DNA of 64,000 bases from the NCBI RefSeq assembly GCF_026210795.1, contig NC_089443.1, positions 3,286,001 through 3,350,000 on the forward strand, in the 5' to 3' direction. Each line of letters starts with the position of its first letter. Positions within the stretch are counted from its first letter, which is position 1. The stretch comes from Rhizophagus irregularis (lineage: Eukaryota > Glomeromycota > Glomeromycetes > Glomerales > Glomeraceae). Below the pieces are notes generated by a model. The model saw nothing but the letters and a program-made list of their open reading frames with translations, had not been told where the DNA came from and ran no database searches. Positions 45,647 through 56,564 of the stretch are shown here, piece after piece. The position numbers and the translations under genes were made by a program.

Positions 45647-46197
45647 TTTTGAAATTATTAAAGTACTTCCAAAGATTAATTATTAAAAAAAAAATAATAT
45701 ACAAACTCGTCAATAGCAAAAGGAAATATATTTTTTTTTTTGAAAGAAAAAAATTAGTCGTTAAAAAGAAAAGCACAAAATGATATGAAAACCTATCAAT
45801 GTAATACCGGGTTCCATTTTTTTTTTACTATTTTTACTCAAATTGTTCAATGTTTACAAATGAATAAATTAAGTGTAATCTTTGTTACCATATGAAGTTG
45901 AGGAAAATACGTTTGAAATCTATTTTTAGAGAGTAAAAAAAAAGTATAATGATTATACAATATCAGTAACCTATCACTAATTAAGCTAAGTCAAAAGCGA
46001 TTTTGCGGACCGCAGAAACCTTTTGTATCACTATTTTTAAGGTATCCGGAAATGAAATAACCCCGTTTCTATTTATCAGTGTTATAGATCATAAATAAGC
46101 TTATTACTTTATTATACAAGTCTATTTTAATAAAATAAAATTACAATTTTTAACTATCTAATAGTTTTTTTTATTAAATTTAAAAAAAAAAATTATT

Positions 46198-47049
46198 TCA
46201 ATTTTTAAATTCCTCTACTATCAGGCCATTTACAAGTGTCCCTCCAGATTCTTCAATATCAAAATGGTTTCCAATAGCAGATTTAGGACCAGATAATTTA
46301 ATTTCATTCCATGTGAAACTGAATAAAGAAGCCTGACCAATAAATAAAGGATTAACCCGTCCAGTACAATCATATAAAATGGTACCATCACCACCTTTAA
46401 TAGTAAACTTATAATTTCCATTTATCCTATTAAGTATTGCACCTATATGTCCTGTAACTACAGTATTTCCATTAGGTGGCTGATATAATGATATTAACCC
46501 TTTAACTTCTGGTCTACCTACTGTTGTGGTGCTAGGAGAACTTGAGAAAAGAACATATGCAAGTATTGTTGCATTGTTTTCCCCTCCCGGAGTTGTTCCA
46601 ACAGGAGGAGATGTTGAAGGCGTTCCTCCTTCTGGAGGCGATGCACCTCCTTTTGGAGGTGATGTTGAAGGGGCTCCTCCTTCCGGAGGGGATGCACCTC
46701 CTTTTGGAGGTGATGTCGATGGAGCTCCAGGGGCTCCTCCTTCCGGAGGCGATGTTCCTCCTTCTGGGGGCGAAACTGAAGTAGCTGCTGGACTTGATGG
46801 AGGGCTCCCTCCTTCCGGTGACGATGCTGGAGGGGCTCCCCCTTCCGAAGGCTTTGATGATTTTGTATCTGTTGGTTTGGGAGTTGCTTCGTCTCCACTT
46901 TTAGTAGTTTTTGTACTACTGCCACTGTCAACACTTCCATCAGTGCCTTTACTTTTTTTTGGGCCTGAATTTGTCGCACAAACAGATACAAAATTCAATA
47001 AAATTATAATGATTAATAAAATTCCATAAAATGATTTGTATTTATCCAT
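46198..47049 (-). CDS. Secreted proline/glycine-repeat protein with C-terminal beta domain
   Basis: Single exon, 283 residues. The signal peptide is SFYGILLIIIILLNFVSVCA, then a Ser/Thr/Lys-rich linker. A low-complexity repeat region (residues ~70-155) is built of SPPEGG, SPPKGG, APSTS and GGTPS units. The C-terminal ~120 residues look folded: VKGLISLYQPPNGNTVVTG, GAILNRINGNYKFTIKGG and DCTGRVNPLFIG. The alternation of beta strands and the V-x-G-x-I pattern recall Cu/Zn superoxide-dismutase-like secreted fungal proteins, but the metal-binding histidines are not in place. No GPI signal is obvious. It could be a cell-surface, matrix or symbiosis-secreted protein; this is inference. The long opposite-strand frame over the repeats is a by-product of the GC-rich repeat. 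Confidence 0.75.
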   Translation of the reverse strand: MDKYKSFYGILLIIIILLNFVSVCATNSGPKKSKGTDGSVDSGSSTKTTKSGDEATPKPTDTKSSKPSEGGAPPASSPEGGSPPSSPAATSVSPPEGGTSPPEGGAPGAPSTSPPKGGASPPEGGAPSTSPPKGGASPPEGGTPSTSPPVGTTPGGENNATILAYVLFSSSPSTTTVGRPEVKGLISLYQPPNGNTVVTGHIGAILNRINGNYKFTIKGGDGTILYDCTGRVNPLFIGQASLFSFTWNEIKLSGPKSAIGNHFDIEESGGTLVNGLIVEEFKN

Positions 47050-47642
47050 CGCTAAAATAACTCTAAATTAATTTTCTATATAATAATTTCAATTTCGCTC
47101 AAATTTTATATCATTGCAAATTAGTAAAAAAAATATATATATATATTTTTTAAAAAAAATAATTTCGAATAAAATTGCCAGAGAAAATCGTTTTTTTTTC
47201 GAGTTTGTTTTTCAAAAACTCAAAAAAAAAGAATTTTGTCAAAAACAGCCTCTTATTTATAATTATAAGAAAACACCTAAACTAAATCCTTTGTCTCACC
47301 AGGCCTACCAAATTAGCCGTATGCGGCTAAGAAGTAAAATTTACGTCAATTGCAAAACGTATGCGGTGTTTCTTCCCACTGCAGTTAATCAGTTCCATTT
47401 TTTATTTTATTGGCTCATTCAACTAACAATGTTACAATATTCGGATCTGCACAAGAAAACCCCATTTTTTAACGATCTTAAATTAGGCAAAATTAACAAA
47501 TTAATAAGGAATCCGAATTGTAATTTATTATTTATCAAAATGTAACGAAAAATGAGAATCATATTTATAAAACTATTTATATTATTCAAAAATTTACAAT
47601 TAAATACAGAAGAAACTTTATTAAATAATACAGTATATTAAC

Positions 47643-50279
47643 TTAGTCATTGAATTTAATACTTCTTGATAATTTAGTTTTGATACCGGTTATCTCACCA
47701 CCATAAGGTCCCTCTTGTCGAACCACAATTCTTTTAATACTTTTGATCTTTTTCTTGGCCTTCTCATATTTATTACGATGCTTAACACGCGGATTGCGTT
47801 GCTCTTTCTTTCGATGTGGAGTAAGACCTTTATTCTTAAGAATCTCATAATTGATCTGCCGTTTAGAACCATCTGGAAGCATCTCTTCTTCATAGACGGT
47901 TCTGTGGAAATAAATAAATAACTTAAGAAATATTACTTTATAATAATTCGAATTAAGAAACAAAAAAGCAACAACTCTTACTCATCATTTTTACTATTTT
48001 TTATCAACTGTTCATGTTCAAATTCCTTTTCCTTTTTAGCTTTTTTAGTCTTTCGTACGGATAAATAGAGTTCATCATCACCTCCAGTTTCAATATCTTT
48101 TGCTATCTTATTATCGTCTTCATTCCAATCCAAATTATCCAAGTCATCACCGTCATTCTGACTGTTCACTGATTTGATTACACTCTTATCCTTATCCTTA
48201 TAAGGTATATCAGTATCACCACCAAGACGTATTGCCTTTTCACGCTTAGCTAAATTCTGTCATTTAAGTTAAGTTAATTATTAGTCAATGAAATGATAAT
48301 ATCTATTTTCCAAACGTGATAATAACCTGATCAATCTTTGCAACATGATGTCGCAATGATTTTCTATTTTGAGCCTTATCTTCGGCGTCCACATCATCTA
48401 ATGCATCTAAATCTCCCATATCCAGATCCTCCTAAATTTCAAAAAAAAAATAGAAAAAAAATTAAGAATAATCTCTTTAAGGGAAATATAGATTAGACAA
48501 TACCCGTATTCGCTTATTCTTCTTCACGTTCTTGAAGCTCACAAATTCCGGTTCAATAAATGTATCTGCCATATTTGATAAATTAATATCCCTCTCATCA
48601 CTTCTAATATACCCATTTTGAAGTTTCGTCTTTTTTGATTTCTCACTATTTTCTTCGTCTAATTTTTTCTTACGCTTGGATTTTATCGATTCATTTTTTT
48701 CCTTTTTTTTAATTTTAACTTTCTCAAATTTCGAATTAGTTTGTATCTGTGATGGCAGCTCATTGATTATTTCTCCAACTCCTATTTCTACGTAATATTA
48801 AAAGAATTAATGCATTTTACATTTATTAATAATAAATATATAAAAATTCTTTTAAAAAACCTTTCTCTACTTTCTCACTCTTATCAGTATGCTCGTCTGT
48901 CTCTAATCTATCAACAAATTGTTTAATTATATCTTTCATTTTACTTTCTAATGTCTCTAATTTGTCCAAGGTTGTTCTAAGGTCTACAAGCGTGTCAATC
49001 ACTGGATGCATTCGTAAGTGGCGAGTTCCGGACGATTTTAGGAAAAAATAGAAAGAAATGTTGGTCAGATAATTCAACAATGTATGATATTTTATAGACA
49101 AAAATTTCATTGCCGGATCATATTTAATGTTTCTCTTCTTGGCTCTGATTAAAAAATAAAACAAAACAAAACAAAACTTAAATTATTTACTCAAATTACC
49201 ACAATAATCATAAATTATTCTTACTTCTCCAATATAGGCGCTAATGTGTCCTTAAGTGTTGAGAGTTGTTCTTTAAATTCACTTAATAATTCAATTAGTT
49301 CAGGTGAACCATCCTGTAATATTTCTACAATCTCGGTTCGGGAAAGATTAGAATAATGATCTTGGTTTTTCGGTTGTGTTTCACTATCACTTTTTGGGGG
49401 TAAAAATGTCAATATCAAAAGTTTGACATAATCGAATCAGTAGTAACTTTTGCAAAAAAAATCAAAAGATATTTACTCTTTTTCGAAAGATACTTTTTGC
49501 ACCTCTTGATTAAGTCTTTCCATAAGTTTTTTCTCATGTTCTTTATCCTAAATTAATCAAAAAAAAGAAAGGATAAATTTTTATTTTAAAAATTAAGATT
49601 TATTCAATATATAAAAATTGAGTTACCATATCCATCGCTGAAATAGATCCAACTCCAAGCAAATTATCATCATCAAAGAAATCTTCTTCGGACATTTTAC
49701 TAATCTTTTTCTTTTGTAATCTCAATGCTTCCTCCTCCTCTTCTTTTGCTTCGTCGAAATCTGATAACTCATCAGCATCATAATATGTCTTTTTGTGATT
49801 ACCCCAGGTTTGTGAATCAAATTCATCAAAATCATTATCAGCATCCGAAGACATTAAATCATCTTCTTGATTCTCTCCTTGGCTCTCATCTTCTTCGGAT
49901 AAAGTACCGCCAGTCTGCAAAGCAAATACTTCTTCTTCAGATGATTCGGTTTCGTCTATTATATACAAAAATGAATAAATGAAATAAATTATAAAACTAA
50001 ATAGATTATAAAATAAAATTTACCTTGCTTTTGACTATAATTATTGTCTAATAAAATTTTTCCTCTTTCCTCATAATCTATTTAATTGATTTTTATTAAT
50101 AAATAGTATTGTATTTAACAAAAATTTCGGTAGAATAAATTACATTCATCTTCGGAATCATGCTCAATATCATCCCATGAATTTATGGCTTTTATTCTGC
50201 CAGCTTGGTTGTCATATTTATCGTTTCCAGTTTCAACTTGAATTGAAGGCTTATAAAAAGTTTTTTTCTTTCTACCCAT
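47643..50279 (-). CDS. SAS10: Sas10/Utp3, small-subunit processome protein
   Basis: Ten exons on the minus strand: 50,279-50,144, 50,078-50,024, 49,955-49,627, 49,547-49,478, 49,389-49,225, 49,144-48,861, 48,787-48,504, 48,431-48,327, 48,256-47,982 and 47,901-47,643. The start MGRKKKTFYKPS is basic; the N-terminal third is highly acidic. The middle holds the Sas10/Utp3 helical domain (LLSEFKEQLSTLKDTLAPIL, LLNYLTNISFYFFLKSSG, HPVIDTLVDLRTTLDKLE). The C-terminus is the Sas10 signature: RQINYEILKNKGLTPHRKKE, RNPRVKHRNKYEKAKKK. It works in early 18S rRNA processing in the nucleolus. Exon 2 (55 nt) reads YYEERGKILLDNN and then hits TAG; one base too many shifts the frame relative to exon 3. Skipping exon 2 would stay in frame. 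Confidence 0.88.
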
Positions 50280-51049
<770 letters not shown>

Positions 51050-51587
51050 TTACATCAATTGTATAATGGTGATCAACGAAATGATAAACGAAGTCTAAAT
51101 TTTTAATTCAAGCTCAAATATAATTAAATATAGTTCTATTTGTTATTTGTTAATCTTTATTTCTTGACTGTTTATTATCAAATTAAGCCGTTCCAAATTA
51201 ATTTTTAGTTTAACGCCCTCCCCCCCAATTTTGCATATGTTCACATATGTCTTTTAATATGTTTAAAATGTTGTTTGTTTAAATTATCCCCCTCAAATTT
51301 TGAGCCAGAAAGGACGTTAAACTAATTAAACTAATTAGAATGGGCTTTACTAAATGTTTGCTAGAATAAAATATAAAATTGGATTCTCCGAAAAATGGCT
51401 AACTCCAATTAGTTAAAAATTTCATGTCATAATGACGTTGATCAAATATTGAAATTGATTAACTGAATTTATAAAAGGACACATTTTTCTTTTCTACCTA
51501 ATTAAAAATTATAAAATTATTATTTTTTTTTAACTAACAGTAATATAATAAATTATCAGAGATCAACCCAGAGTTATAGCATTAATC
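51050..51587. other. Intergenic region
   Basis: There is no gene. A C-run (CCCTCCCCCCCAATT near 51,219) and a nearby CATATGTTCACATATG inverted repeat are the only local features seen. Confidence 0.5.
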
Positions 51588-54334
51588 ATGACTTCTCAAC
51601 AAAATTTGGCAATTCAATCAAATTCATCAAAAATAGAGAATACAATTGAGGGAAGTGATAAGAGCAATATGATCAATATGATCACCATTGATGTAAGCAA
51701 TGGTAACAAATCAAATCAAAAACGTGTTTTAACGACGCAAGAAATAAGCAAGTCTTTTCGAATAATGGCTTATCGTAAATCTAAAAGACAAATTAGAGGT
51801 CGATATCGGAGACGATCATATACAAGAATATTTTGGTTTATAATGTTCATGTTGGTATTCTTATCACTGATCGGAGCTGGAATTGGTGGTTCATTAAGTA
51901 AGTTAATTTACCATTAATAAAATGATATTTGTTATTTTGTTTCACACAAAATACTAAAACCATTGTAGGAAGTGTTGGTACGCGGGAAAGATGGCCAGAA
52001 TTCGTGACTTTTATTATATCATTTACGATAATCATGTATGTTTATTATAAGGTTAGTGGGTCTCTTAATATTATTATGTAAGGATCGTAATTTGATAATT
52101 CTAGTCATATTTTGATGTTTTAATTTATAGATAACTGAGATCGTAAGATGGTGCTTCTATTGGTAAGTATTCCTTATATTATATTGAATTCTCGTATAAT
52201 AAATTATATAAATAATTCTTTCGTTAATAGGTTAGCGATTGCTACCATAATTCTTTTGATTATAAACAAAGGTTCACTTGTATCTGAAGACAAAGGTTTT
52301 GCGTCAACGCCCGAAGCACGCATTTTGATAATAGTTCTTGGTGCTGTTGAATGCTTGACATTATTTATTTGGATCATTGTTCGATATGTTTATCCACGCA
52401 TTGTCAAGAATGCTAAGTGGTTAGATACAATATGGTGGTGGAGAATAAAGCAAGAAAGTAATGTACATATTCATGATATTCATGGAAGAGATGCTGTTGG
52501 ATGTTTCAGATATTTAGCTTGGGAAAGTTATAGTCTCTGGTTCAGGCATGGAGCTGTGACTTATATTGGTGAAGTTAATGCTAATGGGCGACCTCATGGA
52601 CGTGGTGAATGGGTTGATGATTCATTTGATGGAGAATGTTTAAAAGGTAAATTATTACAGCAATATCTTTCGCATTATTAAATTTATTCTAGCATTTTAA
52701 ATAATATTTTTATTTCTTCTAGGTGTCTGGGACGGTAAAGTAAAAGAAAAATATAATAATTACACATAATATACCTTTGTATTAAAGTATTTCTACTTGA
52801 TAATATTAGATGGAGTACCTGTTGGACCCTTTCAGTCGAGAGGTTCAGGCACAGGAGACGCGTTTCACGCAGTTCGAGTTGGATTTGTAAAAAATAGTCA
52901 TACTCCATGGAATGAACAGAGACTTTTTCCTAGACCCTATCAAAACGGATTAGATATAGCAGTTGCTTCTGTTGAGTGCTCTGTTTCTGGCAAATATCTA
53001 AAAAATCTTCCAAAATCCACGTTGATTTTATCACCAAGATCACGGGAATCAAGAGATGAAGAAACAAACAAACCGATAATCGAAAATTGTTTGAAGAATT
53101 TAATGACATTTACTTCTATGGAACCTGATTTTGATGTTGAGGATGCGACACAATCATCAGTATTCATTAGAGCGGAGAATGACGGATTTGCAATCACTGG
53201 ATTTTATCCTATTAGCACAAAGACTTCACGTGACGAAGTAATTGTAAAAAGAGTTCCTAAAAAAAACGATAGTGTACATTCTGAAATTGAATACACTCTT
53301 GAAGTAAACGGGTGGAGACCATCTGTCACATCTTCATCGTCTAATTCATCAGGATGTTTCAGAAGCTCAATGGTAGTGTTTTTCGTGTTTTTTTATAAAT
53401 ATTTAAAATAATTCGATTAAATTCCATACTTTCATTAGGAATGTATCATTTTCATACATGGATTCAACTGTCCGCCTAAATATGCTACGGAAACACTAGG
53501 ACAATTTCTTGCGCTGGGCGACTTTCCTAGTTACATAAAACCATTTGTATTCTCACCACCTAGTGCGAATTCTTTATGGTATTTTGGAGTCAAAAAGCAA
53601 GCATCTTCTGAACAAGCGATTAATGGTAATAATCCTTTATTATGATATTTATGATATACAATAAACAATTATGTTTTTCCTGTTCTAACTCATATAGTAA
53701 TTATTTAGATTTTAGGTTATTTTTACAAGATCTTCGAGATGCAGGATTTTGCGCTGTACATATATTAAGTCATTCAATGGGTGGTATGTTAACACTTCAG
53801 TATGCAAAGGCGTTTGAAGGAATATTTCAAGTAAGAAATTCCTTGGACAAAGATACGAGGGACACTAATATTTATTCAGAGAATGAAGGTACATTAATGA
53901 AGCTTTCGACGGTTACTCTACTTAATCCTGATGCACCTTTAAAACAATTTATTAGCCAAGGTTATGCTAGACTAAATAGGTATTGTGATAATATTACAAT
54001 ATATTCAAATGCAAGAGATTTCCCATTGAAAATAGGAGAAATAATTTGGCGTGAAGAATGCTTAGGAAGACAAACAAAAGATTTGCATCATGACGGAAAA
54101 TTAATGAATGTTGATTTAATTGATACAACGCAATTGGACGTTAACATACATAAGGTTAGGCATAATTTTTTTAATTTGAATAGATTGTTGGTTGATGACT
54201 TACGGGATATCATAGTGATTAAAAGAAGAGCAAAAGAAAGAAGATCAAGACTGAGTAGAAAAGGTAGAGGTGTTGGATTGGAGGGGATTGTTTATACTTT
54301 CTTGGTTGCTCCAAGTTATGTCGTTAACAAATGA
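51588..54334 (+). CDS. Membrane-anchored alpha/beta hydrolase (DUF900-like) with MORN-like segment
   Basis: Eight exons join in frame: 51,588-51,897, 51,969-52,051, 52,131-52,162, 52,231-52,646, 52,723-52,734, 52,810-53,372, 53,439-53,625 and 53,709-54,334 (742 residues). The N-terminus is basic, then four hydrophobic segments follow (e.g. FWFIMFMLVFLSLIGAG and ILIIVLGAVECLTLFIWIIV). A MORN-like stretch reads YIGEVNANGRPHGRGEWVDD and GVWDDGVPVGPF, the latter assembled across a 12-nt microexon. The hydrolase domain starts with ECIIFIHGFNCPP (oxyanion HG at 479-480) and has the nucleophile elbow SHSMGG (Ser557); a late Asp and His (e.g. HNFFNLNRLLVDDL) can complete the triad. Substrate unknown. 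It stops with TGA, showing that TGA terminates host genes here. Confidence 0.82.
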
Positions 54335-54564
54335 TATTTTCGCGACAAAAGAAAAAATAAATAAACTTACCAGATTTGCCCGATAACTTTTACAGATTTT
54401 GTCATTGTATCCACAAATTTCTAAGAATCTTGACTGAAATAAGCAAAATAAGAGCTTTTTTTTTTTATAAAATATATAATGTATTAAACCCAGTTTGCCG
54501 GTATTTTACGAAGAGGAACTCTTAAAAACATTATTAACTTTATTAATATTTACAGATCCAAAAA

Positions 54565-55752
54565 TTATTCCCAAAATATATTATTTGTATAAATTGATTC
54601 TAAAAATTTTCGCTCAGTTATATCTTTGGAAAGAGTAGTTCTAGTACCAGCGTACTTTAAGATCATATCAACTTGCCTTTTGGATAACCCTCTTTCTTCA
54701 CCAAATTTATTAAATATTTGTATCCAAACTTCGGGAGGAACTTTCATTAAAACGTTACTATTAAGATTATTTAGTAATAAAATTCTCGCTTTACTTACTA
54801 ATTCAATCATACTGGCTGTAGTGGGGGAATCAAATAAACGATTTTGTTGAAGATTTTTTACAATTCTTGAAAATATTTGGTTCTTCCTTTCATCTAAAGG
54901 AATTTGAGATTTTTGAAGATTAAAATTTGATGATGAGTTTCGTAATTGTAAACCTTTAGTATTAAAATAAATACAAGTTAATTTCGTATTATATAATAAA
55001 GCTCTATCTAATTTTTCTAAAAATTTTAAAGAAACTTCAGAATTTTGTTGAGCCAAATCAATAGATTTCAAAGTCTGGTTTATCATTAATAGGTCGGCCA
55101 TGGCACATAAACCTTCGTCCCCAAAATCATTGTTATCCAACGTTAAATTTTTTACGGATCGATTTTTCTTTAACGCCTCGATAATAAATAGAATACCACT
55201 ATCATCAATCATAGTATTACCTAAAATTAATTCAACAATAGTACTATTATTATTTTCGATTAATTTTGCAATTGATTTTGATCCTACTTGGTTAAATCTT
55301 AAAGCAATTTTTCTAACAGGGCAACTAAATTCTAAAATTTGATCAATCATGATATCAATATCTCGTTGATTTAACATTCTTCTTGAAAGAGTTATATCAA
55401 TAACTTTACATTCTTCCGGTTTGTGTCCAACTTCGTAACAGATTGAACAAATTGTTGGTAATTTAAATCTGTAAACTGAACCAGGATTTTTTATTGTATC
55501 TCCTGAGATTAAATATTCATTACGACGACGGGATAAATGAACTAATAAATCCTTTAATGAATCAAGTTTAGAAAATCCTTCGTAACGAAAAGTAAATCTT
55601 CCACTGTGTCTAAAATATTGTAGATATGAAATCGTTTGCCACGGCAATAATGATGTTAGAAGTTGTCCATTTAAAGTTGAATTGTGAAGTGTTATGGGAT
55701 ATTCTTTGGATTTTGCTGTCGTCGATGATAATGGAGCCATAAAATTTTGCAA
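54565..55752 (-). CDS. Zinc-knuckle plus leucine-rich-repeat (RNI-like) protein
   Basis: Single exon of 395 residues. The N-terminal ~95 residues resemble a small alpha/beta fold (YLQYFRHSGRFTFRYEGFSK). Next is a perfect CX2CX4HX4C zinc knuckle, CSICYEVGHKPEEC (about residues 102-115), of the type that binds single-stranded nucleic acid. Residues ~130-270 are ribonuclease-inhibitor-type leucine-rich repeats: IVELILGNTMIDDSG, VKNLTLDNNDFGDEGLCAMA, LKSIDLAQQN. The C-terminal part is helical, with VLMKVPPEVWIQIFNKFGEE, a pattern close to an F-box. A knuckle combined with LRRs is uncommon; function unknown. No intron or disruption is seen. Confidence 0.8.
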   Translation of the reverse strand: MQNFMAPLSSTTAKSKEYPITLHNSTLNGQLLTSLLPWQTISYLQYFRHSGRFTFRYEGFSKLDSLKDLLVHLSRRRNEYLISGDTIKNPGSVYRFKLPTICSICYEVGHKPEECKVIDITLSRRMLNQRDIDIMIDQILEFSCPVRKIALRFNQVGSKSIAKLIENNNSTIVELILGNTMIDDSGILFIIEALKKNRSVKNLTLDNNDFGDEGLCAMADLLMINQTLKSIDLAQQNSEVSLKFLEKLDRALLYNTKLTCIYFNTKGLQLRNSSSNFNLQKSQIPLDERKNQIFSRIVKNLQQNRLFDSPTTASMIELVSKARILLLNNLNSNVLMKVPPEVWIQIFNKFGEERGLSKRQVDMILKYAGTRTTLSKDITERKFLESIYTNNIFWE

Positions 55753-56564
55753 TTAAAAAATAATTTGATAATCATCTTATACGAATTATTTAAATATAAT
55801 GTAATTGGGGCTGAGGAGGCTAACCGAGATAAAATTTGTTAAATATACCCATTATGTCTTTATCTATTAATTTAAATAAAAATTTAAAAAATTTAATAAT
55901 AAATTCTATTCTCATTTGCACATTTGCAACAATAACTGCTTGAATTCTGAGATATGCTATTGATTGATTTTTTTTCTAGATAACTAAATATCCTTAATTT
56001 ACTGTTTTAAATTTTAAACTATGCAAACTTACACAAACTTTAAAAATTTACATAATATTCACATTTGCATAATTTTCATTATTATTCCATTATAAGGATG
56101 CATAGTGATTGGATTTTCATAATTTTAGATTCATTACATTTGTCTCATTGAGAGGATTTGAATGATAATAATCTTGCATTTATGGTATCGATATTTGGCA
56201 CGTAATTTCACTTTAAAATGTTTAGATATTAAGTTTAGATGTCCGTCCCTGATTGGATTTTCATAATTTTTAGCTCATTAGATTCGTCTCATTGAGACGA
56301 TTCAGATGGTGATGATCTGATTAATATTGATCGAATTATGGTATTTTTTAATCTTCTAAATTTTTTGTTGTGCAAATTGTAAAATTTATGTAATAAATAG
56401 GTTTATATCTCCAAAAAATTTTGAAATGATATAAAGCAATTGAAGCATGAAAGTTTATTTATTGTTATTTTATTATTAGTACAAAATTATATGTTTCTTA
56501 TATTACATCAACATGTGATGATCTGCATAATTTTGGTCGCCAGATAATAATGTAATCATTAATA
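55753..56564. other. Intergenic region with pogo-MITE-derived fragments
   Basis: There is no gene. At 56,105-56,200 and 56,250-56,345 two diverged copies of GATTGGATTTTCATAATTTT followed by the near-palindrome TTCGTCTCATTGAGACGA (second copy) match the interior of the pogo-like MITEs. Terminal repeats are missing, so these are relics. Confidence 0.5.

Noticed and set aside
46526-47029. 167-codon plus-strand frame rich in PPSGGD
   Set aside because: It is the antisense of the SPPEGG repeat region of the secreted protein, which has a signal peptide and a folded domain on the other strand.
47114-47545. 143-codon plus-strand frame between two minus-strand genes
   Set aside because: Lys/Phe-rich composition matches AT-rich intergenic DNA; no motif, no homologous copy and no splice structure.
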